Positions 1 to 8,724 of a stretch of DNA of 64,000 nt are shown piece after piece. Source of the DNA: Kribbella caucasensis (GTDB lineage Bacteria > Actinomycetota > Actinomycetes > Propionibacteriales > Kribbellaceae); assembly GCF_004361855.1 (NCBI RefSeq), contig NZ_SNWQ01000008.1:62001-126000 (forward strand). Reading direction: 5' to 3'. The position numbers and the translations under genes were made by a program. Every line of letters begins with the position of its first letter. Position 1 is the stretch's first letter. The notes under the pieces are model-generated. The model had not been told where the DNA came from. It worked only from the letters and a program-made list of their open reading frames with translations, and ran no database searches.

Positions 1-738
1 CTCGGAACCACCGTGCTTGTGCCGCGCGAAGGCGAGCGCGTCGAGCTCGTCGACAAACAGGACGCATGGCGAGTTCGCCCGGGCCCGCTCGAACGCGGCG
101 TGCAGGTTGCGCTCCGAGACACCGAGGTACGGGTCCATCACGTCCTCGATCCGGACGTTCACGAACGGCAGCCCGCACTCCCCCGCGGTCGCCCTGGCCA
201 GCAGGGTCTTCCCGCACCCCGGCGGACCGTAGAGCATCACGCCGCCGCCGGACTTGCGGCCGTACTTCTGGTACAGCTCCGGCCGGCTCAGCGGCAGGAT
301 CACCATCCGGTGGATCACCCGCTTGATCTCGTCCATCCCGCCGACCTGGTCGAAGGTGGTCGTCTCCTTCGGCGTATCGCCGACGAACGGCTCGCCCTCG
401 ACCGGCCCGACCTTCACCTTCACGCCGCTGCGCGCGCTGATCATCTCGTCGACCAGCTGCTGCAGCCGCCCGGTCCCCTCCACTACTCCGGCCTGCCGCG
501 CGGCCTCCAGACAACTCCGCAGCAACGCGAGCCGGCCGTTCGCGGCCGCCAGTTCGCCGACCGCGACCAGCTGATCGTCCGGGAGCCCTTGCTGATCGAG
601 GAGTACGACGTACTGGTCGAGCGCCGGCTCGGTCTCGCCGGCGGCGACCAGGGTCTCGGCGAGGACGAGCCGGAGCAGGACGTCGTCCGGGTTCGCCTCG
701 ACCGCTTTGCGCAGCGCGGAGATCCGGTCGTTCGTCAT
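1..738 (-). CDS. TPR-containing AAA+ ATPase (C-terminus beyond window)
   Basis: Open from ATG at 738 to the left edge, so the C-terminal part is missing. Residues 1-100 look like two or three TPR-type helical repeats. An AAA+ module follows: a FDQVGGMDEIK start, Walker A GPPGCGKT, and Walker B LFVDELDAL close to the edge. By family knowledge such proteins are p97/FtsH/spastin-like ATPases that remodel proteins; the substrate here is unknown. The start overlaps the stop of the upstream TPR membrane protein by ATGA, so the two genes are probably translationally coupled and may act together. The missing part should hold sensor 2 and the lid. Confidence 0.85.
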   Translation of the reverse strand, partial: MTNDRISALRKAVEANPDDVLLRLVLAETLVAAGETEPALDQYVVLLDQQGLPDDQLVAVGELAAANGRLALLRSCLEAARQAGVVEGTGRLQQLVDEMISARSGVKVKVGPVEGEPFVGDTPKETTTFDQVGGMDEIKRVIHRMVILPLSRPELYQKYGRKSGGGVMLYGPPGCGKTLLARATAGECGLPFVNVRIEDVMDPYLGVSERNLHAAFERARANSPCVLFVDELDALAFARHKHGGSE

Positions 739-1628
739 GAGCCCCACTTCCGGTTGATCCAGCGGCGCAGCAACGGCGGCGCCACCCACGAGTACACGCA
801 GAACGCGAACCAGCTGATCGCCGCCAGTGCGGCCAGCGGCGCCAGACCTGCGAGGCGCAGCCCGTAGATCACCGCGACCGCACCCACCCAGATCACCAGC
901 GGGTTGAACCGCTGGAACGGTCGGAGCGGACGCATCAGCGGGTGGTTCGCCAGCCGGGCCTCCCGGGCCGCCTGACGAAGATCCGGATCGCCCGGGTTCG
1001 CGGCCGCGGCCGACGCGAGTGACTGGTAGCCGGCCCGTGAGTCGCCGGTGAGCATGGAAGCCGTACCGTGCAACGCTCGTGCGCCCGGATCCTCGGGATC
1101 TACCGAGAGCGCCTTCTCTGAGTGCCGGTGCATGTCCTTGTCCTTGCCCAGGGCAAACGCGACCTGGGCCCGGGCCGCGGCGACAGCAGCACTCTCGGGA
1201 GCTTGGGAGGCGGCCCGCTCGACCAAGGCGCTGGCCTTCTCGGCCTGGCCGGCGGTAAGGCAGACGAGGGCGTAGCCGATCAGCAGATCAGGTTCGTTCG
1301 GATCGAGGCTCAGACCTTGCAGGTACGCCGACTCGGCCTCCGAGAGCCGGCCTTCCGCACGGAGCGCCGAACCGAGAACCTGCAGCAGCAGGAGAAACGG
1401 TCCGTGGCGCGACAGCCCGTCCCGTAGTACGTCGATCGCCTCGGCGTGGCGGTCGAGCGTGTGCAACGCCGCGCCCCGGAAGAGGTAGGCGCGGACGTCG
1501 AGAGCGGCATCGCCGATGAGGCTATCGAGCTCGGAGAGGGTGCGGTCGGGGTGGCCGATCTGGAGCCAGTGACCGGCCAGCTGCAGCCTGGTCTCGGTCG
1601 GGTCGTTCACCGCGCCCGGTTCGGTCAC
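735..1628 (-). CDS. TPR-repeat protein with C-terminal membrane segments
   Basis: 297 residues from a GTG start at 1628, chosen because it overlaps the upstream stop (GTGA) and begins the conserved-looking TPR part; a longer frame exists but is arginine/proline-rich shadow. Most of the protein is tandem helical TPR-like repeats (for example the LSEAESAYLQGLSLDPNEPD unit). The last 60 residues hold two hydrophobic segments around GLRLAGLAPLAALAAI and end in a basic tail, so the TPR part is probably a membrane-anchored scaffold. It is the middle gene of an overlapping three-gene operon with a membrane protein and an AAA+ ATPase. No specific function is recognised. Confidence 0.8.
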   Translation of the reverse strand: MTEPGAVNDPTETRLQLAGHWLQIGHPDRTLSELDSLIGDAALDVRAYLFRGAALHTLDRHAEAIDVLRDGLSRHGPFLLLLQVLGSALRAEGRLSEAESAYLQGLSLDPNEPDLLIGYALVCLTAGQAEKASALVERAASQAPESAAVAAARAQVAFALGKDKDMHRHSEKALSVDPEDPGARALHGTASMLTGDSRAGYQSLASAAAANPGDPDLRQAAREARLANHPLMRPLRPFQRFNPLVIWVGAVAVIYGLRLAGLAPLAALAAISWFAFCVYSWVAPPLLRRWINRKWGS

Positions 1629-2071
1629 AGGGTCACCGCCACGATCGCGAGCAGGACCGCCTCCAGTACGCCGCCACCGATGACCGCCGCGATCCCGGGA
1701 CCCCAGAGCGACCCGTAGTCGACACCGCGGAGCTGGAACGCGCGGTCCATCGGCTGCTGGATCCGGAGCAGGATCAGGCAGCACACCACCGCGACCACCC
1801 GGATCGCGATTCGCAGGCCGGAGGAGGTGCTGTCAGCCGTGAGGACGGTGATGACCACGGCCGCCGCGATCAGGCCGAGACCACCGACGAGGAGGATGAG
1901 GCGACGCTTGGCCTGGTCGACCCCGAGTCGCCTGGCGTTGAAGAACGCGATCACCGTCACCGCGATCACACCGCCGAAGAACGCGACGTACGTCTGCGAC
2001 ATCAACCGCCAGGGCCGCACCGACAGGTCGACGTCCGCGCGGATCGTCGGTCGCAGCAATTCGTCCGGCAT
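1625..2071 (-). CDS. Small integral membrane protein, function unknown
   Basis: 148 residues with four predicted hydrophobic segments: about 25-45, 58-78, 85-103 and 124-145. There is no recognisable catalytic motif. The start at 2071 is preceded by a GGGAGAAG ribosome-binding site. It is the first gene of a minus-strand operon in which every junction overlaps by four bases, leading into a TPR membrane protein and an AAA+ ATPase; that arrangement suggests one membrane complex. I do not recognise the family. Confidence 0.75.
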   Translation of the reverse strand: MPDELLRPTIRADVDLSVRPWRLMSQTYVAFFGGVIAVTVIAFFNARRLGVDQAKRRLILLVGGLGLIAAAVVITVLTADSTSSGLRIAIRVVAVVCCLILLRIQQPMDRAFQLRGVDYGSLWGPGIAAVIGGGVLEAVLLAIVAVTL

Positions 2072-2152
2072 GCTTCTCCCGTGGCCAGTGGTTCAGGCCG
2101 GGCAGTCTAGGCCAGCCAGATGACCAGTGTCCCCTCCCCGTCCAACGCCCCA

Positions 2153-2158
2153 TAGGCT
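2153..2158 (+). promoter_or_regulatory. -10 element of a leaderless promoter (HIT gene)
   Basis: TAGGCT lies six bases before the ATG at 2165. That spacing would place transcription start on the A of the start codon. No ribosome-binding site intervenes. This is the usual actinobacterial leaderless layout (TANNNT, 6-8 bases, start codon). Confidence 0.5.
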
Positions 2159-2164
2159 GGGGCG

Positions 2165-2569
2165 ATGACTGAGAACTGCCTCTTCTGCGGGATCGTGACG
2201 GGAACCATTCCGTCCGAGCAGATCGCCGAGACCGAGCGGGCGATCGCGTTCATGGACATCAACCCGGCCACCCGCGGCCACCTCCTGGTCGTTACCCGCG
2301 AGCACGCCACAGATCTGCGGGACAGCGCTCCCGAGGACCTCATCGCGGCCACGCTGCTGGCCCAGTCGCTGGTCGGTCGGGTGATCGAGCGCCTCGGCGC
2401 GGACGGCGCGAATCTGCTCAGTTGTATCGGCCCCGACGCTTGGCAGAGCGTCTTCCACACCCACCTGCACGTGATCCCTCGGTACAAGGACGACCCGCTC
2501 GTGCTGCCCTGGCACCCGAAACCTGGCGACGCCGAGGACATCGCCGCCACGGCCGTCGAACTGCGCTGA
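2165..2569 (+). CDS. HIT family hydrolase/transferase
   Basis: 134 residues, the usual size for a single-domain histidine-triad protein. CLFCGI near the N-terminus (residues 5-10) is typical of the zinc-binding HIT branch. The triad HTHLH sits at residues 98-102, followed by VIPR. Family members hydrolyse nucleoside phosphoramidates or dinucleoside polyphosphates; the substrate cannot be read from sequence. It is monocistronic, divergent from the TPR/AAA operon, and separated by 70 bases from an MFS transporter. A second, longer HIT protein lies at 11792-12457. Confidence 0.9.
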   Translation: MTENCLFCGIVTGTIPSEQIAETERAIAFMDINPATRGHLLVVTREHATDLRDSAPEDLIAATLLAQSLVGRVIERLGADGANLLSCIGPDAWQSVFHTHLHVIPRYKDDPLVLPWHPKPGDAEDIAATAVELR

Positions 2570-2639
2570 TGTAACGCTTGGCGGAGCTGCTGACACTGCA
2601 GGGCTGTAAGGACCTGTCGAGGAGCAGCTGGGGTTGGCC

Positions 2640-3911
2640 ATGCTGAATGTCACAGCTACATCCGGCGCCGGACTGACGCGGCGTCTGCTGCCTTTGCGGC
2701 TCGCCGCTTTCCTCCAGGGCGTGTGGCTCTGGGTGCCGGTCGAGAAGCTGTTCATGACCGAGATCGGCTTCGACGCGGCAACGATCGGCGTGATGGCCGC
2801 GGGGTACGCAGCCGTGGTACCGCTGGTCGAGGTCGTCTCCGGTGTCCTCGCCGACCGGTGGTCGCGTCGCGGCGTACTCGCGGTCTCCGGTGTCGCGCTC
2901 CTCGCCTCGGTCCTGGTCGGCGGCCTGAGCCGGAATGTGCTCACGTACATCGTCGCCGCACTCTTCCTCGGCATCTACATCGCCATGTACTCCGGCACGA
3001 TGGAGGCGGTCGTGTACGACACCGTGCTCGAGGAGACCGGGAGCAGCGAGGGCTACGAACGCCAGATCGGCCGGGTCCGGCTGGTCGAGAGCATCGGCCT
3101 GGTGCTGAGTGCATTCGCGGGTGGCTGGCTCGCCGAGGTTCTGTCGGCGCGGCTGACCTACTTCGTCACCTTGCCGTTCATCGTTCTGGCACTCGCCGCC
3201 CTCGCCCGGTTCCGCGAGCCCCGGTTGCACGAGGCGAGTGAGCGGTCGTCGCTCCGGGAGCACCTCAGGGTGACTACGCACGCGATCCTGCACCGTGGCC
3301 GGTTGGTCCCGATCGCAGCGGCCTCGGTGATGGGCGGACTGATCCTGCAGGCGATGTTCGAGTTCGGGCCGCTGTGGTTGATCACGCTGTCGGCGTCGGC
3401 GGTGTTCTACGGTCCGTACTGGGCCGGGCTGGTCTCCACGCTCGGAATCGGCGGCTTGCTGGCCGGGCGGCTACGGCTGGACCGGCGGTTGCCGGTGGCA
3501 ATTGTCGTGGCCGTGATGCTGGCCGCCTGCCTGACGATGACGAGCAGCCGCAACCTCGTCGTACTGACCGTGGCGATGATCGCGCTGACGTTGCTCGTCG
3601 TGGTCGCGGGGATCCACGTGAGCCGGTTGATGCACGACGCCGTGCCGTCGAGCATCCGTACGGGGGTGGCGTCGGGGATCGGGGCTGTGTCGTGGATCTT
3701 CTTCATGCCGTTCGCGCTGGGGTTCGGCGCGGTCAGCAAGCGGTCGGGTGTGTACACGTCCGGCTGGATGATCACCGCCGCGGTGGTCCTGGCCGGTTTG
3801 GCTCTCCTCTGGGTGACCCTGCGACCGGCTCACGAGCTCGTACTACGAACCGCGCCGGCCGCGTCGGTGGACCCTGCCGAGGACGGCCAGGATCGTCGGG
3901 AGGCGGCGTGA
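2640..3911 (+). CDS. MFS transporter
   Basis: 423 residues. The ATG at 2640 is preceded six bases upstream by GGGG; an in-frame TTG six bases earlier is less likely. About 12 hydrophobic helices are visible. The loop between helices 2 and 3 carries GVLADRWSRRGVL, the classic MFS motif A (GxxxDRxGRR-like). This makes it a proton-coupled transporter of the drug/efflux type by family, with unknown substrate. The C-terminal tail (TAPAASVDPAEDGQDRREAA) is soluble. The next gene is an ECF sigma factor, but that gene has its own promoter, so co-regulation is not implied. Confidence 0.88.
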   Translation: MLNVTATSGAGLTRRLLPLRLAAFLQGVWLWVPVEKLFMTEIGFDAATIGVMAAGYAAVVPLVEVVSGVLADRWSRRGVLAVSGVALLASVLVGGLSRNVLTYIVAALFLGIYIAMYSGTMEAVVYDTVLEETGSSEGYERQIGRVRLVESIGLVLSAFAGGWLAEVLSARLTYFVTLPFIVLALAALARFREPRLHEASERSSLREHLRVTTHAILHRGRLVPIAAASVMGGLILQAMFEFGPLWLITLSASAVFYGPYWAGLVSTLGIGGLLAGRLRLDRRLPVAIVVAVMLAACLTMTSSRNLVVLTVAMIALTLLVVVAGIHVSRLMHDAVPSSIRTGVASGIGAVSWIFFMPFALGFGAVSKRSGVYTSGWMITAAVVLAGLALLWVTLRPAHELVLRTAPAASVDPAEDGQDRREAA

Positions 3912-3946
3912 GGTTGCTGGCCTGCCGCTCTCCGGTGATCCGTGGT

Positions 3947-3952
3947 TACGCT
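3947..3952 (+). promoter_or_regulatory. -10 element of a leaderless promoter (sigma factor gene)
   Basis: TACGCT ends six bases before the ATG at 3959 and supports that start over longer in-frame alternatives. No Shine-Dalgarno sequence is present between the two. Confidence 0.5.
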
Positions 3953-3958
3953 GACGCG

Positions 3959-4588
3959 ATGGAGGCGTGGCCGGCGGAGGACGTGCTGGTGGCCCGGTTG
4001 CGCGCGGGCGAAGAGAGTGCGTTCACACTCGTGCTCGACGCGTGGTCGGGCGGCATGCTCCGGGTCGCGCGGTCGTTCGTGTCGACGGAGGAATCGGCGG
4101 CCGAGGTGGTCCAGGAGACCTGGCTGGCGGTGATCGAGGCGCTGGACGGATTCGAGGGACGGTCGTCGCTGAAGACCTGGGTCTACCGGATCCTCACGAA
4201 CACGGCCAAACGCCGCGGTACCCGTGAGCACCGCGTCGTACCGCTGAGCAGTGTCGACGACTCGGGTCCGACCGTCGACCCCGCTCGCTTCCGCCCGGCG
4301 GACGACCCGTTCCCGGGCCACTGGTGGGAGTTCCCGGCACTTTGGCCGACGCCGGAACAGGGCCTGCTCCGGCGCGAAGTACAGGATCTGCTGGCGGCCG
4401 CGCTCGCCGAGTTGCCGGACCGCCAGCGGCTGGTGATCACGTTGCGCGACGTCGAGGGCTATCCGTCGGACGAGGTGTGCGAGCTTCTCGGCATCACCCA
4501 GGCCAACCAGCGGGTTCTGTTGCATCGAGCCCGGGCGTTCGTCCGCGGCAAACTGGAGGAGTACTACACCCGGGAGGCGAAACCGTGA
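3959..4588 (+). CDS. ECF RNA polymerase sigma factor
   Basis: 209 residues. Region 2 is seen at about 25-90 (AAEVVQETWLAVIEALDGFEG, then the -10-recognition part SSLKTWVYRILTNTAKRR). Region 4 is at about 145-200 (ALAELPDRQRLVITLRDVEG, then a helix-turn-helix SDEVCELLGITQANQRVLLH). A proline-rich linker of about 45 residues separates them. A small zinc-finger protein follows with a GTGA overlap and is the expected anti-sigma factor. Together they should form a membrane-independent or redox-responsive switch; the inducing signal is not evident. Confidence 0.93.
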   Translation: MEAWPAEDVLVARLRAGEESAFTLVLDAWSGGMLRVARSFVSTEESAAEVVQETWLAVIEALDGFEGRSSLKTWVYRILTNTAKRRGTREHRVVPLSSVDDSGPTVDPARFRPADDPFPGHWWEFPALWPTPEQGLLRREVQDLLAAALAELPDRQRLVITLRDVEGYPSDEVCELLGITQANQRVLLHRARAFVRGKLEEYYTREAKP

Positions 4589-4821
4589 ACGACCTCGACT
4601 GCCAGCACTTCGTCGAGCAGGTGACGTCCTTCCTCGAAGGCGGTCTCAATCCCGACGACGAGGCGCGCTTCCTCGCGCATCTCCCCCTTTGCGACGGCTG
4701 CGAGCGTTACCTCGACCAGATCCGCCAGACCGTCCACGCGCTCGACGACCTCCCCACCACTCCCCTGTCGTCTGATGCCCGCACGAGTCTCCTCGACAGC
4801 TTCCGGACCCGCCGCCCCTGA
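4585..4821 (+). CDS. Zinc-finger anti-sigma factor (ZAS-like)
   Basis: 78 residues from a GTG that overlaps the sigma factor stop. It contains FLAHLPLCDGCERYL, the HxxxCxxC part of the anti-sigma zinc-binding fold, with an upstream His at residue 7. There is no transmembrane segment, so it is probably a cytoplasmic RsrA-like regulator that sequesters the sigma factor encoded just upstream. Overlapping start and stop imply coupled, near-stoichiometric synthesis. The assignment rests on the motif plus position. Confidence 0.85.
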   Translation: MNDLDCQHFVEQVTSFLEGGLNPDDEARFLAHLPLCDGCERYLDQIRQTVHALDDLPTTPLSSDARTSLLDSFRTRRP

Positions 4822-4825
4822 CTGG

Positions 4826-5923
4826 TTATCGCCGGGCGACCAGCTCGTAGACGGCCAGGATCTCGTCGATCAACGCGGACCAGTCGTACCGGCGTACGGC
4901 GCTCGAGCCCGCCTCGCGCAGCTTTGCACGGTCGTCCGGCGAGGCCAGCAACCGACGGCAGGCCGAGGCCAGCGCGGCGGGATCGCCAGGTTCGAACAAC
5001 TCCCCCAGCCGGCCGCCGTCCAGTACCTGACGGAACGCGGCCAGATCGCTCGCGAGCACCGGCGCGCCCGCGGCCATCGCCTCCAGCAACACGATGCCAA
5101 AGCTCTCCCCGCCGAGATGCGGTGCGACGAACACGTCGGACCCGGCAAGCATGTCCGCCCGCGCCTCGTCGTCGACCGCCCCCAGGAACACCACGTTCTC
5201 GCGGCAGAACGCAGGCAGCGAGCGCCGGGCCTCGTCCGCCTGCCCGGTCCCGGCCACCAGCACCTTCAGGTCCCGGCGCTCCGTCACCAACGACGGCACG
5301 GCGGCGAGGAGTACGCCGAGGCCCTTCCGTGGTTCGTCCATCCGGCCGAGGAAGCTGATCGTGCCGTCGGCTCCGCGCCACTCCGGCCGGATCCGCCCGG
5401 CGAACCGGTCGACGTACAGCCCGTTCGGGATCACCACGGCCTCGCCGCCGATGTGCTGGACCATCATCGAGCGCGCGTTCTCCGACACGGCGATCCGCGC
5501 GTCGATCTTCTCCAGCCACGGCCGCAGCAGTCCGGCCGCCGCGCTCATCGCCCGCGACCGCACCTGCCAGGTGTGGAACGTCGCGACGAACGGTCCCTCC
5601 CCCGCCCCCAACGCCAGCAGCGCAGCACTCGGAGTCGTCGGCTCGTGCACGTGGACCACGTCGAAGTCCCCGTCCGCGAGCCAGGTCCGCACCCGGGCCG
5701 CAGTACGAGGACCGAACGTGACGCGGGCCACCGAACCGTTGTACGGCACCCCGACCGCGTGGCCGGCCGAGACGACGTACGGCGGGGCGAGTTCGTGGTC
5801 GATCGGGGCCAGGACGGAGACCTCGTGGTCCCGATCGAGGAGCGCCTCGGCGAGATCGCGGACGTGGTTCTGTACTCCGCCCGGGGTGCCGAGCGAGTAC
5901 GGGCAGACCACGCCGATCTTCAT
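4826..5923 (-). CDS. pimA: GT4 glycosyltransferase, phosphatidylinositol mannosyltransferase PimA-like
   Basis: 365 residues, GT-B fold. The N-terminus has the nucleotide-independent acceptor motif PYSLGTPGGVQNHV. The C-terminal donor half has FLGRMDEPRKGLGVLL and the EX7E-type segment GESFGIVLLEAMAAGAPV. PimA transfers the first mannose from GDP-mannose to phosphatidylinositol on the inner membrane leaflet. It lies three bases after the acyltransferase gene and downstream of a CDP-alcohol phosphotransferase, the order pgsA-patA-pimA known from mycobacteria. That context is stronger evidence for PIM synthesis than the sequence alone. Confidence 0.9.
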   Translation of the reverse strand: MKIGVVCPYSLGTPGGVQNHVRDLAEALLDRDHEVSVLAPIDHELAPPYVVSAGHAVGVPYNGSVARVTFGPRTAARVRTWLADGDFDVVHVHEPTTPSAALLALGAGEGPFVATFHTWQVRSRAMSAAAGLLRPWLEKIDARIAVSENARSMMVQHIGGEAVVIPNGLYVDRFAGRIRPEWRGADGTISFLGRMDEPRKGLGVLLAAVPSLVTERRDLKVLVAGTGQADEARRSLPAFCRENVVFLGAVDDEARADMLAGSDVFVAPHLGGESFGIVLLEAMAAGAPVLASDLAAFRQVLDGGRLGELFEPGDPAALASACRRLLASPDDRAKLREAGSSAVRRYDWSALIDEILAVYELVARR

Positions 5924-5926
5924 CGG

Positions 5927-6793
5927 TCAGTCCACGAAGATGCGCTGGAGCATGTGCCAGTCCTCGGGATGCGCGGCGATACCGGCGGCGAACGCGTCCG
6001 CGCAGCGCTGGGTCATCGCGGGCGCGCCGTCGGCCGGGTCGATCGGGTCGTGGAACGTGATCACCAGGTCGGGGCCGTCGTAGTGCAGGGTCGCGGGGAT
6101 CAGCGGGGCGCCCGTCCGGACGCTTAGCGCGGCGGGGCCGGCCGGCATCCGGGACTCGCGGCCGAAGATCGTGACGGGAACACCACGTTCCGACAGGTCC
6201 CGGTCGGCGACGAGGCAGACGAAGCCTCCCGCGCGAAGTCGGTCGGCGAGGATGCCGGACACGTCTTCATCGTGGCCGGTCAGGGGCAGGACTTCCATCC
6301 CCAGTTGCTTGCGGTAGGCCACGAATCGGTCGAAGAGGGACTCCGGGCGCAGGCGTTCGGCGACGGTCGACACCGGCATCCCGGTGAGCCCGGCCCAGGC
6401 CCCGGCGTGGTCGTAGTTCGCCAGGTGCGGGAGGGCGCAGATGACGCCCCGGCCGGCTTGGTGTGCGTCGCGGAGGACCTTCTCGTTGACCGTGCGGACT
6501 GTGCCGACGATGCGCTCGTTCGACCAGTCGGGGATCCGGAACGCCTCTTGCCAGTAGCGCGTGTACGAGCGCATGGCTGTCCGGGTGAGGGCGGCCAGTT
6601 CGGTTTCGGTGAGGTCCGGCCGTACGACGCCGAGGTTGGAGCGGAGGCGTCGGACACCGCGGCCGTCACGCCGTACCACGAAGTCGGCGGCACGCGTGAA
6701 GAGCCAGGTCACGGCCGGCTCGGGCAGGCGGCGTACCAGCGCCCAGGCGAGTGCGAAGGCGAGGTCGACCGACCGCTGCCGCAGGTTTTCCAC
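5927..6793 (-). CDS. patA: PIM acyltransferase (lipid A acyltransferase-like)
   Basis: 288 residues of the HtrB/LpxL-PatA family. The catalytic HxxxxD is seen as HLANYDHAG, with His123 and Asp128. Further conserved parts are ESLFDRFVAYRKQLGMEVLP and FVCLVADRDLSERGVPVTIFG. PatA acylates the mannose of phosphatidylinositol mannosides at the inner face of the membrane. It is packed between pgsA (12 bases upstream) and pimA (3 bases downstream). No membrane segment is obvious beyond a hydrophobic N-terminal helix (residues 8-22). Confidence 0.88.
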   Translation of the reverse strand: MENLRQRSVDLAFALAWALVRRLPEPAVTWLFTRAADFVVRRDGRGVRRLRSNLGVVRPDLTETELAALTRTAMRSYTRYWQEAFRIPDWSNERIVGTVRTVNEKVLRDAHQAGRGVICALPHLANYDHAGAWAGLTGMPVSTVAERLRPESLFDRFVAYRKQLGMEVLPLTGHDEDVSGILADRLRAGGFVCLVADRDLSERGVPVTIFGRESRMPAGPAALSVRTGAPLIPATLHYDGPDLVITFHDPIDPADGAPAMTQRCADAFAAGIAAHPEDWHMLQRIFVD

Positions 6794-6805
6794 GGTTCAG
6801 CGCAC

Positions 6806-7555
6806 TCAGGCCGACGGAGAGCCGTCCGGGCCCGAGTCCGCAGTACCGGAGTCGCCCGGGGCCGTCGTACTGGAGTCGCCGGCAGCCGTAGTACCGGAGT
6901 CGTTGGAGCTCGCCGGATTTGGGGTGTCCAGGCCGGCGTTGGCGGGGTCGGCGAGCACCTGCTTGCGGACGGAGAGGGAGCGCTGGACGACGGTGATGGT
7001 GCTCGCGATGGCCAGGTACCAGACGACGATCTGGAGCAGGATCGGCAGGTCCAGCACATCCGAGAAGAAGCCGGTGACGAGGACCAGGACCAGCCGGTCC
7101 GCGCGTTCGGCCAGGCCGCCGCTCGCCTGCAGACCGAGGCTCTCCGCCTTGGCCCGGGCGTACGACGTGGTCGCGCCCATCACCAGCGCCCACAACGTCA
7201 CCGCCGCCATCGGGGTCGAGTCGCCGGCGTCGGAGTTGGCGTAGTACAGCACCAGGCCGCCGAAGATCGCGCCGTCGCCGAGCCGGTCGAGGGTGGAGTC
7301 CAGGTACGAACCCCACTTCGACGACTTGCCCGACGTCCGCGCCATGTAGCCGTCGATCAGGTCGGAGAACACGAACAGGGTGATCACGACGACGCCGATC
7401 CAGACCTGCCCGCGCGGGAAGAAGATCAGCGCACCGGCGCTCACGCCGATGGTGCCGACCAGGGTGACCGCGTCCGGGCTCACCCCGAGGCGCAGTAGAA
7501 GGTCGGCGATCGGCTTGATCAGCCTGGTCCAGAACTGCCGGAATCTGTTAAGCAT
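6806..7555 (-). CDS. pgsA: CDP-alcohol phosphatidyltransferase (phosphatidylinositol-phosphate synthase type)
   Basis: 249 residues; the ATG at 7555 gives an N-terminus MLNRFRQFW matching this family, and longer frames run into low-complexity shadow. The CDP-OH-P signature is complete: DG at 68-69, AR at 72-73, G at 82, and the two catalytic aspartates D86 and D90 (SYLDSTLD). Six hydrophobic helices follow the usual pattern. It should make phosphatidylinositol phosphate from CDP-diacylglycerol, feeding the acyltransferase and PimA downstream. The last 40 residues are a Ser/Thr/Gly/Asp-rich repetitive tail not needed for catalysis. Confidence 0.9.
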   Translation of the reverse strand: MLNRFRQFWTRLIKPIADLLLRLGVSPDAVTLVGTIGVSAGALIFFPRGQVWIGVVVITLFVFSDLIDGYMARTSGKSSKWGSYLDSTLDRLGDGAIFGGLVLYYANSDAGDSTPMAAVTLWALVMGATTSYARAKAESLGLQASGGLAERADRLVLVLVTGFFSDVLDLPILLQIVVWYLAIASTITVVQRSLSVRKQVLADPANAGLDTPNPASSNDSGTTAAGDSSTTAPGDSGTADSGPDGSPSA

Positions 7556-7682
7556 GGCGACGCGATCGTAGTCCAGCCGGGCCACCATCGCGTGACGGCG
7601 GCCCCCAAAACCCTTTCGCGGACCCGTACCGATGACGGACGATGGCCTCACCCGGCCGCTGCGACCGGGCCCGGAGGCGCAC

Positions 7683-8648
7683 ATGTCCACACCGCGTTCC
7701 ACCCCCGAGAGGCTGGTGTTGTGGTGGGTCGTGATCGCGCTGGTGCTGGCGGGGTGTTCGGTGGCGCGGCGGGCGGATGGGGCTCGACCGGGGGTGGCGC
7801 AGCCGACCGTTCAGGTGCCGACGGTGGTGGCGCCTCCACAGGCGGAAGGGCTGGACGGGACTTCGGGGCAGCCGGCGAGGCATGCGTGTAGCGCGGTGCT
7901 CGGACGGGTCGAGCCGGTGCCGCCGACCAAGTGGACGGCCAAGCCGAACTCCTGGAACGACGGTGGGCTCCCCGCGCTCGATCTGTGCACGCTCATGGTC
8001 GGGGCGAAGCCGGTGGTGATCGGAGTCAGCGCTCTCCCCGCCCAGCCGAATTCGCTGCAACGGCTCGCCAACGCCGCGAACCTGTTCGAACCCGCCGACA
8101 AGCTCGGGGCCAACGGCGTACGGCTCGGTCCGGAGGCGCGATCCGGTGGGATGGGAGTCGTGTTCCTGGTCGGCGATCGGGTTGTGCGGATCACCACCAA
8201 GGGCGATATCCCGCCCGGTGAGTTGCTCGTGATCGCGGAGGCCGTACGAGAGGTCGTACCGAGTGTCATGCGCAACGCGCGGCAGTCGGACTCGGCCTGC
8301 CAGGTGTCGAACTCGCAACCCGAGCGATTCATCGGCACGATCGTGCAACTGCGGCGCGACTATCGGGTGAACGGGGCGCTGACGTGCATCTGGGGGACGT
8401 TCGACGCGACCGTCTCGATCGTCGAATCGGTGCACGCGGACTCGATCCCGGAGGCCCGGCAGACGCCGAAGCCGAGGCCGGCGCCGATCGGGCGGCCCGG
8501 GTACTACCTGCCTGACCAGGGCGAACTCGTGTTCCGCCAGGGCCGGCGCGTGGTGCGGGTCAGCGCGCTCACCGACCCCGCCCGGCCGGTCCCGATGGAC
8601 ACCTTGATCGACATCGTCGAGCCGCTGATGCCACTGTTCATCCGCTGA
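7683..8648 (+). CDS. Lipoprotein, function unknown
   Basis: 321 residues. ATG at 7683 is preceded by GGAGG at 7674-7678. Residues 9-29 form a lipoprotein signal with lipobox LAGC (LVLWWVVIALVLAGCSV), so the mature protein should be lipid-anchored outside the membrane. A proline/valine-rich linker follows, then two mixed alpha/beta halves with four cysteines (C at the lipobox excluded) that could form disulfides. No family is recognised. It stands divergent to pgsA, inside the segment that separates pgsA from the HIT and thrS genes. Confidence 0.8.
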   Translation: MSTPRSTPERLVLWWVVIALVLAGCSVARRADGARPGVAQPTVQVPTVVAPPQAEGLDGTSGQPARHACSAVLGRVEPVPPTKWTAKPNSWNDGGLPALDLCTLMVGAKPVVIGVSALPAQPNSLQRLANAANLFEPADKLGANGVRLGPEARSGGMGVVFLVGDRVVRITTKGDIPPGELLVIAEAVREVVPSVMRNARQSDSACQVSNSQPERFIGTIVQLRRDYRVNGALTCIWGTFDATVSIVESVHADSIPEARQTPKPRPAPIGRPGYYLPDQGELVFRQGRRVVRVSALTDPARPVPMDTLIDIVEPLMPLFIR

Positions 8649-8711
8649 GCAAGCCGGCCCGGCAAGTGAATTCTTCGCATCGAGGGGAGGTGGAGAGGGG
8701 GTCCGGCGCGC

Positions 8712-8717
8712 TAGATT
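8712..8717 (+). promoter_or_regulatory. -10 element of a leaderless promoter (zinc-ribbon gene)
   Basis: TAGATT ends seven bases before the GTG at 8725. The purine-rich stretch at 8682-8701 is too far upstream (over 20 bases) to serve as ribosome-binding site, so the leaderless reading decides the start at GTG 8725 rather than TTG 8716. Confidence 0.45.
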
Positions 8718-8724
8718 GCGAATC

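Noticed and set aside
13..867. Plus-strand frame of 284 codons
   Set aside because: It is antisense to the AAA+ ATPase gene, whose Walker motifs are clear on the minus strand; its own translation is Arg/Gln-rich shadow.
4775..6127. Plus-strand frame of 450 codons
   Set aside because: Antisense to pimA and the acyltransferase; no domain and typical high-GC shadow composition.
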